DNA of 64,000 bases from UBA12018 sp051656605 (GCA_051656605.1 JBOGCF010000049.1:134797-198796); one strand, 5' to 3'. Numbered from the stretch's first letter, positions 17,738-28,188 are shown. The notes: generated by a model not told the origin, from the letters alone. Made by a program: numbers and translations.

Positions 17738-20069
17738 CAGCTTTGAGGGTGTTAACGGGATTTATTCGCGCAGCGTTGTAACACAATGCTATAATTGAAA
17801 GCGATGTAATTGTTGCAATCAAAAGGATTGCGATTACGAACCAAAGCGGATTTACATACACCTGATACGGATACTGCTCGAGCCAGTTTGATATAAAGAA
17901 ATAAGCTACCGGCACAGCGATAACAGACGCAATCGTAATTTGAATAAAGAAGCCACGTTGCAACCTCCAGATAATATCTTTGATAGATGATCCGTTTATA
18001 CGACGAATGGCAATCTCTTTGAGCTTGAATCGGATGTTAAAGAATACCAATCCGTACACGCCCAATAGCGAAATGAAGATCGAGATAAAGCTAAGCAACA
18101 GAATCGTTTTTGATAGATTCGCCTCTTTGGGATACATCCTGTTCATCGTTTCATCCAGAAACTGAATCTCTGGCTCCTCCTTGGTAAACTTCTGCACCGT
18201 ACTACGAATATAATCGAGCGTAGCAGGCAAGTCTTGTGAGTTTACTTTCAGGAATATATTGCCTCGAAGCCATTGATCATCGCTACATACCATTACCAAT
18301 GGTTCAATAGAGGTTTTAAATCCGTTGAAGTTAAAGTCTTTTGCTACACCTATGATTTCGCAATCCTGATGAAAGGCTCTAATCTTTTTGGTTAGAGGAT
18401 TTTCCATTTGATAGTTGTTGGCAAATGTTTCGTTCACAACGCATACGCCTTCTTTGGGGGTGTTAAAACCTTTCATCGTTTCTCCCAGTTTTAGTTCGAT
18501 ACCAAAGAACTCCAGGAAATTGTGTGATACCGGCCATGACTTTACTTGTATCTGAATATCTTCGAAATCTCTTCCCCATCCCATATACACACCACCCGGA
18601 ATAAATTGAGCGAAAGCTTCATCCGTTATATTGGGGTTCTTTAGCAATTCATCTATCATAGGTATTGGTTGATTGTAATAAATCTGAGTAGTCGTGTCAC
18701 TATGAAAATAATTAAAATAAACTACGTGTTCGGGATTTATTCCCCACGATTTGTTTTGCATGTATCTATGCTGTGAGTCTATCAATACTCCAATAATCAA
18801 TACGGTTATTGATATGGCAAACTGAGCAGTAAGCAATATTCTGCGAATCAATATACCATGAGACGACAGTGCAAAAGAACCTTTAAGCACCGTTGCAAGC
18901 GGGAAGGATGTGGCATAATAAGCAGGGTACAATCCGGTCAGAATGCTGAAAACGATCAATCCGCAGCCGATTGCGGTAATTAGTTTTATATTATAGCTGA
19001 TATCGAACGATGCGTCGAACAAGCGTATTAAATCTGTTTTTCCAAAAGCATATAAGAAACAAAGACTGATCGCAAACGAAACAATTACAAAGAATACCGA
19101 TTCAAAGATGATGCTGGTTTGCTGTGCATGTTTACTTAATCCGAGAACTCGTTGCGTGTTGAACATGCGCATGCGGGCCGGTGTAAGTGCAATTGCGAGA
19201 TTAAGCAAGTTGGCAAGCGCGATCAACAATACTAAAATACCTACAGACAGAAGGGTAAGTGTTGTTGTCGGGTTACCAAGTCTGATTTCAGGAAGAGGAG
19301 ATAAGTAAATATCTTTTACGTTATCCAGACCGACAATAATGCGCTCACCTCGATAAATAAGCGAAGAGTCGATAGGCATTCCTTCACCGTTAAGCTTTGA
19401 GTTGACCAGATCTTTTGCTTTCGGATCAATAGAGATAAAAGCTTTGTAGTTCCACTGAGACCAACTATTGTCTAAGGTTTCTGTTAGGCATATAGCTTCA
19501 CAATGCGCACTGTTGTTACGAGGAATGTCTTCAATTACAGCATTAACCTGATATGCATTTTTATTGAGAGATTTCCCAATACAGTCTATAGTCCCGAATA
19601 ATTTTATAGCACTTGACTTAGTCAATAACAGAGTCTCTTTACGTTGAGCTATATTAGTTGTATCTCCTGTTATGATTGTCGGATTAATGATTGGAAGCAA
19701 CGAGTTTGTACCCCACAAACAGCTAAGATTAATTTTATTCGCTTCATTCATATTATCATCATCCGAAAATATTTGATTGGACACCGTTGCCATACCAATA
19801 TATTCCACTTCCGGAATATTTTCGGTCAATTTTAGATAACGTGGACAAGCTCCATGTTGAGTATATGTTTTTGTTACCGGATCATATAAACGCAGCTGAA
19901 ATACCTTATCACTGTTAGGGATAGACGAGTTGTATCCATAGTCGTAATTGACCTGAATGCTAACAATCAGAATAACTGTAAATGCCAGTGACAATCCGAG
20001 GATGTTTAGCAGCGCTACAACCTTATGCTTTTTCAATAGGTGGTAGAAGTTTAAAAGAATTCGTTTCAT
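17733..20069 (-). CDS. FtsX/MacB-type ABC transporter permease (duplicate 2)
   Basis: This 778-residue permease has the same double FtsX/MacB architecture as its downstream neighbour. Long identical stretches include NYDYGYNSSIPNSDKVFQLR near residues 42-61 and the C-terminal TSLSII region before PVNTLKAE. The two genes are a tandem duplication that has since diverged, mainly in the periplasmic loops. It follows the third permease gene by 17 bases. With the MacB-type ATPase encoded earlier in the operon it would form a mechanotransmission-type transporter rather than a classical channel. Whether the duplicates form a heterodimer is not known. Confidence 0.88.
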   Translation of the reverse strand: MKRILLNFYHLLKKHKVVALLNILGLSLAFTVILIVSIQVNYDYGYNSSIPNSDKVFQLRLYDPVTKTYTQHGACPRYLKLTENIPEVEYIGMATVSNQIFSDDDNMNEANKINLSCLWGTNSLLPIINPTIITGDTTNIAQRKETLLLTKSSAIKLFGTIDCIGKSLNKNAYQVNAVIEDIPRNNSAHCEAICLTETLDNSWSQWNYKAFISIDPKAKDLVNSKLNGEGMPIDSSLIYRGERIIVGLDNVKDIYLSPLPEIRLGNPTTTLTLLSVGILVLLIALANLLNLAIALTPARMRMFNTQRVLGLSKHAQQTSIIFESVFFVIVSFAISLCFLYAFGKTDLIRLFDASFDISYNIKLITAIGCGLIVFSILTGLYPAYYATSFPLATVLKGSFALSSHGILIRRILLTAQFAISITVLIIGVLIDSQHRYMQNKSWGINPEHVVYFNYFHSDTTTQIYYNQPIPMIDELLKNPNITDEAFAQFIPGGVYMGWGRDFEDIQIQVKSWPVSHNFLEFFGIELKLGETMKGFNTPKEGVCVVNETFANNYQMENPLTKKIRAFHQDCEIIGVAKDFNFNGFKTSIEPLVMVCSDDQWLRGNIFLKVNSQDLPATLDYIRSTVQKFTKEEPEIQFLDETMNRMYPKEANLSKTILLLSFISIFISLLGVYGLVFFNIRFKLKEIAIRRINGSSIKDIIWRLQRGFFIQITIASVIAVPVAYFFISNWLEQYPYQVYVNPLWFVIAILLIATITSLSIIALCYNAARINPVNTLKAE

Positions 20070-20086
20070 GATATATGGGTTTTATT

Positions 20087-22456
20087 TTATTCGCTTTTGA
20101 GTGCATTGATAGGATTCTCATGGATAAAGGAGTGGAGTTTGTACAGCAACGTTGCAATAACGAAGCACACTACCACCATGCTACAGCTTACAAAAAGATA
20201 CCATGAAAGGGAGATCTTTTCACTAAACTGCTCGAGCCACAATGCGGCAAGATAATAACTACCAATGGAACCAATCACAACAGACGGTAACGCAAACTTA
20301 AGCATGTCAACCACAAAGATGCGCTGTACATCTAGAAGTTCGCCTCCGTTTACTTTGCGAATGGCAACTTCTTTGCGTCGTCTGTTCATTTCGTCGTTGG
20401 TATATCCTACAAGACCGATCAAGGCAATTAGCAATGCAACGATAGAGCCAATGGTTACAGCGTCTTTGAATCGCTTGTCGTTTTGGTACAAGTTTTCCAT
20501 CGAAAGCGACCAATTGTAGAGCGAAACATCGCGGTGTGTAATCAAACTCTGAATGGTTTGTTCTGCTTGTAGCAAGGCTTCGGGTGTGAGTTCGTGAAAC
20601 TTGATAGTAAGTACATTTGCCGGTTCCTGCTTGTAGAATGTAACGGAAGGTCTCATGTCTTGGTTCGATATTGTGTTGAGGCGGATGTTTTCATACACAC
20701 CGCAAATGGTATAGTAGGGGCCTTGCGAATAGGTTGTGTGTTCGGATACTCCAACTTCTTTTCCCACTACATTGTCCCAGCCCATTACATCTTTGGCTTT
20801 TTTTACAAATGCTTCATCCACGAGTATTTCCCGACTATTCATCACTCCCTCAGTAAAGTTTTGTCCTTGCACAATACGTATCCCCATTGTTTCAATGTAG
20901 TTATTAGATACATTGTACATATCGGCAATGTTAAACTGATCTTTGTCAGAGCCTGGTAGCACAATGTTATTCCCAGATGGATAGTAAAATGGTAGATGGC
21001 TTAATGTGGTAACACTGCTAACCTCGGGTAGTCGGTATAGTTCTTCGATAATCTTAGTTCTAGCCAACGAATCAGTTCCGCTCAAAAACGTATATGCAAG
21101 ATTCTTATACGTATATCCCGGATTATCATTGATCATCCGATCGTATTGTTTTGTTACTACAGCAAGCATGGTCAACAGAAATACGGAAGCAGTGAGCTGA
21201 ATAAACATAAGTATCTGTTTCCATTTGCGTCTGTTCTGTCTGTATTGTCTAAACGCCGCGGCGATAGGAGCTTTGACATAAAGAAATCCAACCGTAACTC
21301 CTGCAATAAGGAACAAACCTAGGAATATAGAGAGTAATAGAAGAACCGCATTGACAGAGAGTAGTTCTTGCAAGGGAACACCAAGAAGGTTTAAAATAAA
21401 ACCTCTCAATACAACCAATAACAACGATGCGAGAAGCAAAGCGAGGCCAAAGTGAATTCCGGTTTCAGCAAAAGCAAGTCGGTAGATGTCACGAGCTTCC
21501 GCACCGTAACACTTTTGCACGGCAATCTCTTTAGTTTTATTGATAATGATGGAAATAACGATCAATATATAGTTCATCAATGTTGTTGCAAGCAAGGCAA
21601 AAGCGATAAACCCAAGAATATAATTCATGCGTCGCACGCCATCGTCTGCCATGTGTAATGACAAAAGGGGATGAATTGTATAACCAACTTCAACTCCGTT
21701 CTTCTTTAAGTCTTCGATGGGTAAGTATTTTTCGCACATTGCCTTTATTCCATTCGGGACATTTGCAACGTTTGCGTTTGGTTTTAATTTAACGTATCCT
21801 ATGTAGCGATCATTCCCAAGCCAATTCATTGTACCGTCCCAAGAAATAAACTTTAAAGTGGGCATAGAGGCAATCATTTCAAAGTTAAACTTTGAGTTCT
21901 TCGGCAAGTCTTCAAAGACACCGGCAATTGTAAGTTTTATATCCGGCTTATTAACCATGGATAAAGTTTTCCCGATCACATTGCCACCCATTTCGTTTGC
22001 TTTCGATTGCGAAATCATCACTTGCAAAGGTGTTGACAGGATCTCTGAGGGATTGCCTATTACAACATTCCACCCGAAAAGATCAAACAAACAAGAGTCG
22101 CCAATCATGCAGATGTAATTGTAGTTGTTGTTCTCTTCTGTCTTGAACTGTGTTCGTCCGCCCAGCCATGTATAACGTGTCGCCGTTTCTACTTCCGGTG
22201 TAAGTTCTTTAATCCCTACAACCGTAGCTCCACTTACTTGTGAGTACACACTGGATTCTTTTTCGTTTGATAAAGACGAGTGTACTTCGTAGATTCTTTC
22301 TGCGTCAGAAATGTAGGTTTCGTACGAAGTCTCAAAGTAAACTTTAGCAATCAGGATAAGACCAATGGCTAGTCCTACGCCAAGAATACCAACTTTCAAT
22401 AAGTTGTTTTGCCCTTTCCGCAAAAAGGAGCGAAAGATAAGTCTGATTGTTTTCAT
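20087..22456 (-). CDS. FtsX/MacB-type ABC transporter permease
   Basis: This 789-residue permease starts MKTIRLIFRSFLRKGQNNLLK, a cationic N-terminus before the first helix, and ends NPINALKSE, the usual conserved tail of these permeases. It has the double FtsX/MacB layout with large periplasmic domains (about 50-270 and 450-670). It is clearly diverged from the other three permeases of the operon. The gaps to its neighbours are 21 and 17 bases, consistent with co-transcription and with a multi-permease complex using one ATPase. Substrate unknown. Confidence 0.88.
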   Translation of the reverse strand: MKTIRLIFRSFLRKGQNNLLKVGILGVGLAIGLILIAKVYFETSYETYISDAERIYEVHSSLSNEKESSVYSQVSGATVVGIKELTPEVETATRYTWLGGRTQFKTEENNNYNYICMIGDSCLFDLFGWNVVIGNPSEILSTPLQVMISQSKANEMGGNVIGKTLSMVNKPDIKLTIAGVFEDLPKNSKFNFEMIASMPTLKFISWDGTMNWLGNDRYIGYVKLKPNANVANVPNGIKAMCEKYLPIEDLKKNGVEVGYTIHPLLSLHMADDGVRRMNYILGFIAFALLATTLMNYILIVISIIINKTKEIAVQKCYGAEARDIYRLAFAETGIHFGLALLLASLLLVVLRGFILNLLGVPLQELLSVNAVLLLLSIFLGLFLIAGVTVGFLYVKAPIAAAFRQYRQNRRKWKQILMFIQLTASVFLLTMLAVVTKQYDRMINDNPGYTYKNLAYTFLSGTDSLARTKIIEELYRLPEVSSVTTLSHLPFYYPSGNNIVLPGSDKDQFNIADMYNVSNNYIETMGIRIVQGQNFTEGVMNSREILVDEAFVKKAKDVMGWDNVVGKEVGVSEHTTYSQGPYYTICGVYENIRLNTISNQDMRPSVTFYKQEPANVLTIKFHELTPEALLQAEQTIQSLITHRDVSLYNWSLSMENLYQNDKRFKDAVTIGSIVALLIALIGLVGYTNDEMNRRRKEVAIRKVNGGELLDVQRIFVVDMLKFALPSVVIGSIGSYYLAALWLEQFSEKISLSWYLFVSCSMVVVCFVIATLLYKLHSFIHENPINALKSE

Positions 22457-22477
22457 GATGTATGCAGTGTCTTGTTT

Positions 22478-24817
22478 TTATTCTTGTTTTAGGGATTTGA
22501 TTGGATTGCTGTTGGCAGCCTTCCAACTTTGAAAGCCTACGGCAAGCAATGCAATAAGAGTACAGAATAAACCTACAGCAATAAATATCCAAGGTTGTAT
22601 AGTGATGCGGTAGGAGTAATCGGCCAGCCATTTGTTCATCACATACACAACTACCGGAATAGATGCGATAAAAGCAATGAGTGTATATTTCAAGAACGTG
22701 AAGACTAGCTTGGTCAGGATCGAATCATTGGTAGATCCGAATACTTTGCGCACGGCAACTTCGCGCTGTCTTTGCTGAATAAAGTATGTAGACATGGCAA
22801 TCAGTCCGAGCAATGAAATGATAATTGCGATGGCTGTAAACACCGAAACAATTTTAGCCAGGCGGATTTGCGACTGAAAGGAGTTCTCAACTTGCTCGTC
22901 CATAAAGGCGCTGGTAGCATCAATACCGGTAATTTCTTTGTGGATTCGTTCTATTTCCTTTCGTGTTTCTATGGGATCGCCTTGTATTTCTATAAGAATA
23001 GACCAGAAGGAATCTTTCGGTTGACGAAACTGAAGCATGATAGCCGGATAGTTTCCCAATCTGTTTCGCTCATAAAAGTTAGAAATAACCCCACCAATCT
23101 TATATTCTGAGCCATTATCAAGCTTAATAATGTCTGCATCCAGAGGTAGTTCTAGTTGCCTAAATGTTTCCTCATTGAAGTATTGTGAGTCTTTATCTGT
23201 TCCATTGTCTCTTAATATTTTGAGACCAAGCATTTCGAAACACTCTTTATCCATTATGTACTGCTGAAAAGAAATATTGCGAACGTCTCCACTCGGTGAT
23301 TTATAGGTTGAGGATAGATTGTTGGAACCAGAAGTAGGATTACCGGCTGTTAGTCCTACTCTTTTTACGTTCGGTAGTGTGCGAATGCTTTGAACAAAAG
23401 ACTCAATTGATTCTACATTCGCATTTCTTGAGACTTCTAGTATATTAGAAGTATTGTATCCGAGAGGGGCTTTTATCAAATGATCGATTTGAAGAATCAT
23501 AATCAAGGCAACCGACAGCATTATGGCTGTAACAAAGCTTTGAAAGGATATAAAGACTTTGCTGAATACCATTTTCGTTCTTCTGCGGAAGGTACCGCGA
23601 ACAATTTCAATAGGCTCTACATTTGATACTACAATTGCGGGAATCCACCCTGCTAAGAATCCAACTATTAGCGTAATACCTCCGAATATCAAGATCCACA
23701 TTGGAGACAAAAGGATGGAGAAGTCTAATTTCGTTTCAAGTAAGTTGTTTGCAAACGGTTTTGCTATCAATGCAAACACAATGCTGATAAGTACCGAAAG
23801 CAATACAAGCATTGTCGACTCAGACATCAGACGGGAAAACAAATCTTTTCTATTTGAGCCAAGTAGTCGGCGCATGGCCATTTCTTTGTAGCGATATCCG
23901 GCTTGGGCGACGGAAAGGTTGATGTAGTTCAGTACGGCAAACACCAAGATAAGTACTCCGATAGAAATAAGAATGAGGATGAACTTCTTATCTCCCGCAA
24001 GTAGGGAATAAGGATTTCCCCAACCGGTCATATAAAAGTCTCGTAGTGATTCTATGCGTACCTTTTGCCAAATGTCACGTTCATAGATCCAGAAGAAAGT
24101 TTTAAACCAAGCAAGTATATCTTCCGACTTATTGCGAAAGTCGGTATTCTCGTGCACTAAGATGAAAGCGTTTGTGCTACCTGCATTGCCAAGTCGATCT
24201 TCTGCAAGTGTGGAGTTGTAATACTTAATCATTCTCCAAGGCAAAAGGATCTCGCAACTACCGAAAGAACTGTTTTTGAAATCTTCTACAATACCATCAA
24301 TTGTAACATGCAAAGAGTCTTGTAACGTTAAGGTGGTGCCAATTACATCGGTTGTTCCTAAAGTTTTTAATGCAAATGACTTCGAAACAACAGCGCTGTT
24401 GTTGGTGTGTAATACGTTACTTTTGTCTCCCTCAAGCAGTTTGAAAGAGAACAGGTCAAAAAAGGTGGAGTCTGCGAAAATAGCTTTGCCAAAGAAGGTT
24501 TCATCATTGATAAAAATACCAATTCCTTTTCCTTGATTAGAGAGTACGACAGGGCAAACTTTTTCAATCTCAGGGTATCGCTCTTTGAGCTTATAGGCTA
24601 TAGCAGCTCCCGTTGCCGGAGATTCTTCACTCCCGATTATAAAGATACGGTCGGCTTTTGTATGGAATTGGTCTACAGACAATTCTTGCGCTGTGTAAAT
24701 TGCTATAAGGACAACGAACATCAGCGAAACAGAAAGGCCAAATACTTCAATAGCCGTATAGAGTTTGTTCTTTGATAAGAACGTAAAGAATGTCTTCAGA
24801 TTGAAAAAGTTTTTCAT
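22478..24817 (-). CDS. FtsX/MacB-type ABC transporter permease
   Basis: This 779-residue permease is the first of four in the operon and follows the ATPase gene by 31 bases. The N-terminal helix is at about 22-44 (LMFVVLIAIYTAQELSV region), a periplasmic MacB-like domain follows, then helices near 280-400, a second periplasmic domain and C-terminal helices, ending NPIKSLKQE. The motif GYRYKEMAMRRLLGSNRKDL marks the cytoplasmic coupling segment typical of FtsX proteins, repeated as QREVAVRKVFGSTNDSI near residue 680. It probably acts with the TolC and HlyD-type products in export or envelope signalling. Confidence 0.9.
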   Translation of the reverse strand: MKNFFNLKTFFTFLSKNKLYTAIEVFGLSVSLMFVVLIAIYTAQELSVDQFHTKADRIFIIGSEESPATGAAIAYKLKERYPEIEKVCPVVLSNQGKGIGIFINDETFFGKAIFADSTFFDLFSFKLLEGDKSNVLHTNNSAVVSKSFALKTLGTTDVIGTTLTLQDSLHVTIDGIVEDFKNSSFGSCEILLPWRMIKYYNSTLAEDRLGNAGSTNAFILVHENTDFRNKSEDILAWFKTFFWIYERDIWQKVRIESLRDFYMTGWGNPYSLLAGDKKFILILISIGVLILVFAVLNYINLSVAQAGYRYKEMAMRRLLGSNRKDLFSRLMSESTMLVLLSVLISIVFALIAKPFANNLLETKLDFSILLSPMWILIFGGITLIVGFLAGWIPAIVVSNVEPIEIVRGTFRRRTKMVFSKVFISFQSFVTAIMLSVALIMILQIDHLIKAPLGYNTSNILEVSRNANVESIESFVQSIRTLPNVKRVGLTAGNPTSGSNNLSSTYKSPSGDVRNISFQQYIMDKECFEMLGLKILRDNGTDKDSQYFNEETFRQLELPLDADIIKLDNGSEYKIGGVISNFYERNRLGNYPAIMLQFRQPKDSFWSILIEIQGDPIETRKEIERIHKEITGIDATSAFMDEQVENSFQSQIRLAKIVSVFTAIAIIISLLGLIAMSTYFIQQRQREVAVRKVFGSTNDSILTKLVFTFLKYTLIAFIASIPVVVYVMNKWLADYSYRITIQPWIFIAVGLFCTLIALLAVGFQSWKAANSNPIKSLKQE

Positions 24818-24848
24818 GTCGTTTATTTGTAAAAGAGTTTTATGTCAA

Positions 24849-25529
24849 TTAAAGCACCTCACTTACCGAGCTCACGATTTGTCCGTCGAATAAGTTGATC
24901 ACGCGGTGGGAAAAGGATGCGTCGTGCTTGCTATGTGTAACCATAATGATGGTTGTACCTTCTTTATTCAATTCGGTAAGTAGCTGCATTACTTCCGCGC
25001 CATTCTTAGAGTCGAGGTTCCCGGTAGGCTCATCGGCAAGAATGATCTTAGGATTGGAAACTACCGCGCGGGCAATGGCTACGCGTTGTTGCTGACCACC
25101 CGATAATTGTTGCGGAAAGTGATGTGAACGGTGACTGATGTTCATGCGCTTTAAGATGGCATTTACACGTTCTTTTCGTTCGGCCGACTTCATGTCGAGG
25201 TAGGTGAGTGGTAACTCTACATTTTCAAACACGTTTAGTTCGTCGATCAGGTTAAAGCTCTGAAATACGAATCCTACATTTCCTTTGCGGGCTTTGGTGC
25301 GATCTTTTTCTTTAAGCGATCCCACTTCTTGCTCGCCCAGATAGTAGATCCCTTCTGTAGGACTGTCGAGTAGCCCCAGGATATTAAGCAAGGTTGATTT
25401 TCCACAACCCGACGGACCCATGATGGCTACAAATTCGCCGTCTTTTACTTCTAATGAAACTTGGTTAAGAGCTACTGTCTCTACCTCTTCTGTTCTGAAT
25501 ACTTTTGAAAGATTTTCGATGCGTAACAT
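24849..25529 (-). CDS. MacB/LolD-type ABC transporter ATP-binding protein
   Basis: This 226-residue protein is a complete ABC ATPase of the MacB/LolD class. It has Walker A GPSGCGKST (about residues 38-46), the class-typical GFVFQSFNL Q-loop, the signature LSGGQQQRVAIARA, Walker B IILADEPTGNLDS and the H-loop MVTHSKH. It energises FtsX-type permeases. It is the only ATPase gene in an operon with four permeases, so it may serve all of them. It lies 25 bases after the HlyD-type adaptor gene. Confidence 0.96.
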   Translation of the reverse strand: MLRIENLSKVFRTEEVETVALNQVSLEVKDGEFVAIMGPSGCGKSTLLNILGLLDSPTEGIYYLGEQEVGSLKEKDRTKARKGNVGFVFQSFNLIDELNVFENVELPLTYLDMKSAERKERVNAILKRMNISHRSHHFPQQLSGGQQQRVAIARAVVSNPKIILADEPTGNLDSKNGAEVMQLLTELNKEGTTIIMVTHSKHDASFSHRVINLFDGQIVSSVSEVL

Positions 25530-25554
25530 AGTATTTACTATTTAAGTTTGTTGA

Positions 25555-26808
25555 TTAATCGTTTAGTATCAAGACTTCGTTGTCTTTAAAGCTGTCGTAA
25601 TTGGTTACAATCACCTGCTCACCCGGCTCAAGGCCTTCCGTTACTTCGTAGTATTGCGGATTCTGACGACCTATCTTTATCTTGCGTCGGTAGGCTTTGC
25701 TGCCGTCGCGATCTACTACAAAGATCCAACTGCCTCCGGTAGACTGGAAGAACGTTCCTTTCGGAATCAATACCGATTGTATTGGTTGGCCAAGCTCCAG
25801 ATTGATGTAGTAGGTTTGTCCGGTACGGATGTTGTCGGGGCGTTCGCCCGTAAAAACCAAGTCGGTTTTAAACTTTCCGTTGCGAACCTCGGGATATACT
25901 TTGCGTACCTTGATCGAGTACTTGTTGCTTTGTCTGTCAAAGGTTCCTTCCAAGTCTGTTCTTACTCGGTCGATGTAATGCTCGTCGATCATGGCTTCGA
26001 TCTTGTAATCGGTAAGATCATTGAGCTGACCAATGCGTTGCCCCATTGCAACGTTTTGCCCCGGAACCACCTCGAGTAGTCCAAGCTGACCATCAATAGG
26101 CGATTTAACCACAAGGTTATCTACCCGTCGGCGAATCAAGAACATGTTTTCGCGCATATTCTGCAAACTCTCTTCCATCTGGTCTACCTGTACCGAACGA
26201 TAAATGGAGTCTTGGCGCAAACGTTCGGTTACGAGTGCTTGCTTTTCCTTTGCCAGTTCGTAGTCTTCTTTCGATTGCAGATAGATTTCTCTCGAGATCA
26301 GTTTGTCTTTATACAATGCTTCGTTTTGATTATAAGCGCGCAACTTGCGACGTACATCCAGATCTAGTTGTAGTTTTTCGGTTTTGTTGTTGAGCTTATC
26401 CTGCTCCATGGCCACTTGCGTGTTGCGCAAGAAGTTTTGCTTTTCGGCAAGTTCGGCCTCACTATTGAGGATGGATAAGTCGAGATTGGAGTTGCTGAGG
26501 CGGACAATTGGTTGACCTTTCTTTAGCGTTGTCCCTTCCTCGACAAGGATTTCGTCAACGATACCACCTTCGAGCGGACTAAGTTGTATCACCGTGATGG
26601 GTTGTACTTGTCCGTCGATGCGTATGTAGTCGTTGAACTGATCGCTAAGTACGTTTTGAATCACGACCGACTTCTTGTCTATGCGCAGTGTAGATTGATG
26701 ATTTCCGAATATGGCCCATCCCGCAAAGGCAAGGAAGAGTACACCTCCGGCGATGTAAGGAATATGTTTCTTTTTAATACCCTTTTTAGGTTCTATTTTA
26801 CGATCCAT
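25555..26808 (-). CDS. HlyD/MacA-type periplasmic adaptor (membrane fusion) protein
   Basis: This 417-residue protein has one N-terminal membrane anchor (about 17-32: IPYIAGGVLFLAFAGWA), a biotinyl-lipoyl-like half motif (GGIVDEILVEEGTTLKKGQPIV, about 80-101, only partly quoted: DEILVEEGTTLKKGQP), a long coiled-coil hairpin (about 115-225) and the returning lipoyl half (VVKSPIDGQLGLLEVVPGQNV region), followed by beta-barrel and membrane-proximal domains. It would bridge the inner-membrane permeases and the TolC channel. It is the second gene of the operon, 45 bases after tolC. Confidence 0.94.
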   Translation of the reverse strand: MDRKIEPKKGIKKKHIPYIAGGVLFLAFAGWAIFGNHQSTLRIDKKSVVIQNVLSDQFNDYIRIDGQVQPITVIQLSPLEGGIVDEILVEEGTTLKKGQPIVRLSNSNLDLSILNSEAELAEKQNFLRNTQVAMEQDKLNNKTEKLQLDLDVRRKLRAYNQNEALYKDKLISREIYLQSKEDYELAKEKQALVTERLRQDSIYRSVQVDQMEESLQNMRENMFLIRRRVDNLVVKSPIDGQLGLLEVVPGQNVAMGQRIGQLNDLTDYKIEAMIDEHYIDRVRTDLEGTFDRQSNKYSIKVRKVYPEVRNGKFKTDLVFTGERPDNIRTGQTYYINLELGQPIQSVLIPKGTFFQSTGGSWIFVVDRDGSKAYRRKIKIGRQNPQYYEVTEGLEPGEQVIVTNYDSFKDNEVLILND

Positions 26809-26853
26809 GTGTATGATGTATTAGCTTGTTGTATTTATAATAAGAGAAGTTGT

Positions 26854-28188
26854 TTACGGGATAAGCGGAATGCCGCGGTAATAATTCACCAACTTGTCTT
26901 TGAGCAGATAGCGAATGCGACTCGCTACCAAGTCGGCTTCGGCCTGCAAGTATTGGTTTGACGAGGTTTGAAGTTCAATCACACTGATCAGTCCCTCTTC
27001 ATACTTGCGGCGGTTTACCCGGTGAGCCAACTGCAAAGCATACGCTTGTTTTTGCGCCTGGATGTATTCCTTTCCCGTACCGGCAAGGTCGGCCGCGGCT
27101 TGTTCTATATCCTTTTCCAGTTTGTTGATCGTAGCCTGATGGTCGAGCTTCGAAATGGTATATTGATATTTGCTGCGTTTGATGCGGGATATGTTGCTTA
27201 GCTTGTTGAAAAGCGGAAACGACAAATTGATGGTAACGTATTCACCCCGGTTGTTCTTGAATTGCGACGAAAAGCTGCGTTTGTCAGCAGTATTATCGTT
27301 CAAGTTTTCATAGTAGTTTGTACTGATACCTCCCGATAAAGAAATGTACGGGAACAATGAACCTTGCGCCATTTTATGCTGCAACTTCGCCTCTTTGATC
27401 AACAACTTCGATTGTTCGGCTTCGGGAAGCGTTGTTAAGGCAGTTTCTTTTATTTCCTCCAAGTTGTTTATAGACGTTTGCGGAATGAAATCGGCAAGGA
27501 CGGTATCGATTTCAAGAGCTGAATCCATCGGATAGTTCATCAGTTCTTTGAGACGAATGATGCTTAAGTGCTGATAGTTCTCTTGGCGAACCAGGTTGAA
27601 ACTATCGGCCGCTACCTTTGCTTCCATTTGAGCGATATCGGCACCGGCGGTAAGACCAAGCTCTTCTTTTTTGGTGGTAAAGAGCAGTTCTTGTCGGCTT
27701 TGTACAAGTTGCTCTTCGGCAAGTTGAACCAGCTTGATATAATATACGCCGTCGTAATATGCCTGCATTACATCTAGGGCCAACTGATCCTTTACCCGTT
27801 CGATCTCTTTAAGCCCTCTTTCTTTTCCCGCTTCACGAAAACGAATGTTGTACCAACTGCTGAGTCCGTCAAACAGAGGCAGCGAAGCACTGAGTTGATA
27901 AGGGTTATTTAAGTTGCTGGTATTCTCGTACGTATTTGTTGCCGGGTTGATAGATCGGCCAAAGCTAGTACTTAAGCTTGTTCCGGCACTAACCGACGGA
28001 AATAGCGATGCAACCGACTCTTTGTAATACTGGTCGTAGATGCGTTTTTGCACCATTTGCTTTTGCACGCCGGGCGACTGCTCTACCGCATACCCGATGC
28101 ATTGATCAAGCGACCATGCTTGTTGTGCGGCAATCTCGGATACTTCCGTTACGGCAAAAAGAAATATGACACTTAGTTGTTTTAACAT
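26854..28188 (-). CDS. TolC-family outer membrane efflux channel
   Basis: This 444-residue protein has a signal peptide (to about residue 21) and two tandem outer-membrane efflux (OEP) repeats with long heptad-rich helices, for example YEEGLISVIELQTSSNQYLQAEADL near the C-terminus (partly quoted: EGLISVIELQ). It is the first gene of the efflux operon and would form the trimeric exit duct. Its start lies about 54 bases from the predicted start point of a sigma-54 promoter (28252-28267), with a 19-bp inverted repeat further upstream. Confidence 0.94.
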   Translation of the reverse strand: MLKQLSVIFLFAVTEVSEIAAQQAWSLDQCIGYAVEQSPGVQKQMVQKRIYDQYYKESVASLFPSVSAGTSLSTSFGRSINPATNTYENTSNLNNPYQLSASLPLFDGLSSWYNIRFREAGKERGLKEIERVKDQLALDVMQAYYDGVYYIKLVQLAEEQLVQSRQELLFTTKKEELGLTAGADIAQMEAKVAADSFNLVRQENYQHLSIIRLKELMNYPMDSALEIDTVLADFIPQTSINNLEEIKETALTTLPEAEQSKLLIKEAKLQHKMAQGSLFPYISLSGGISTNYYENLNDNTADKRSFSSQFKNNRGEYVTINLSFPLFNKLSNISRIKRSKYQYTISKLDHQATINKLEKDIEQAAADLAGTGKEYIQAQKQAYALQLAHRVNRRKYEEGLISVIELQTSSNQYLQAEADLVASRIRYLLKDKLVNYYRGIPLIP

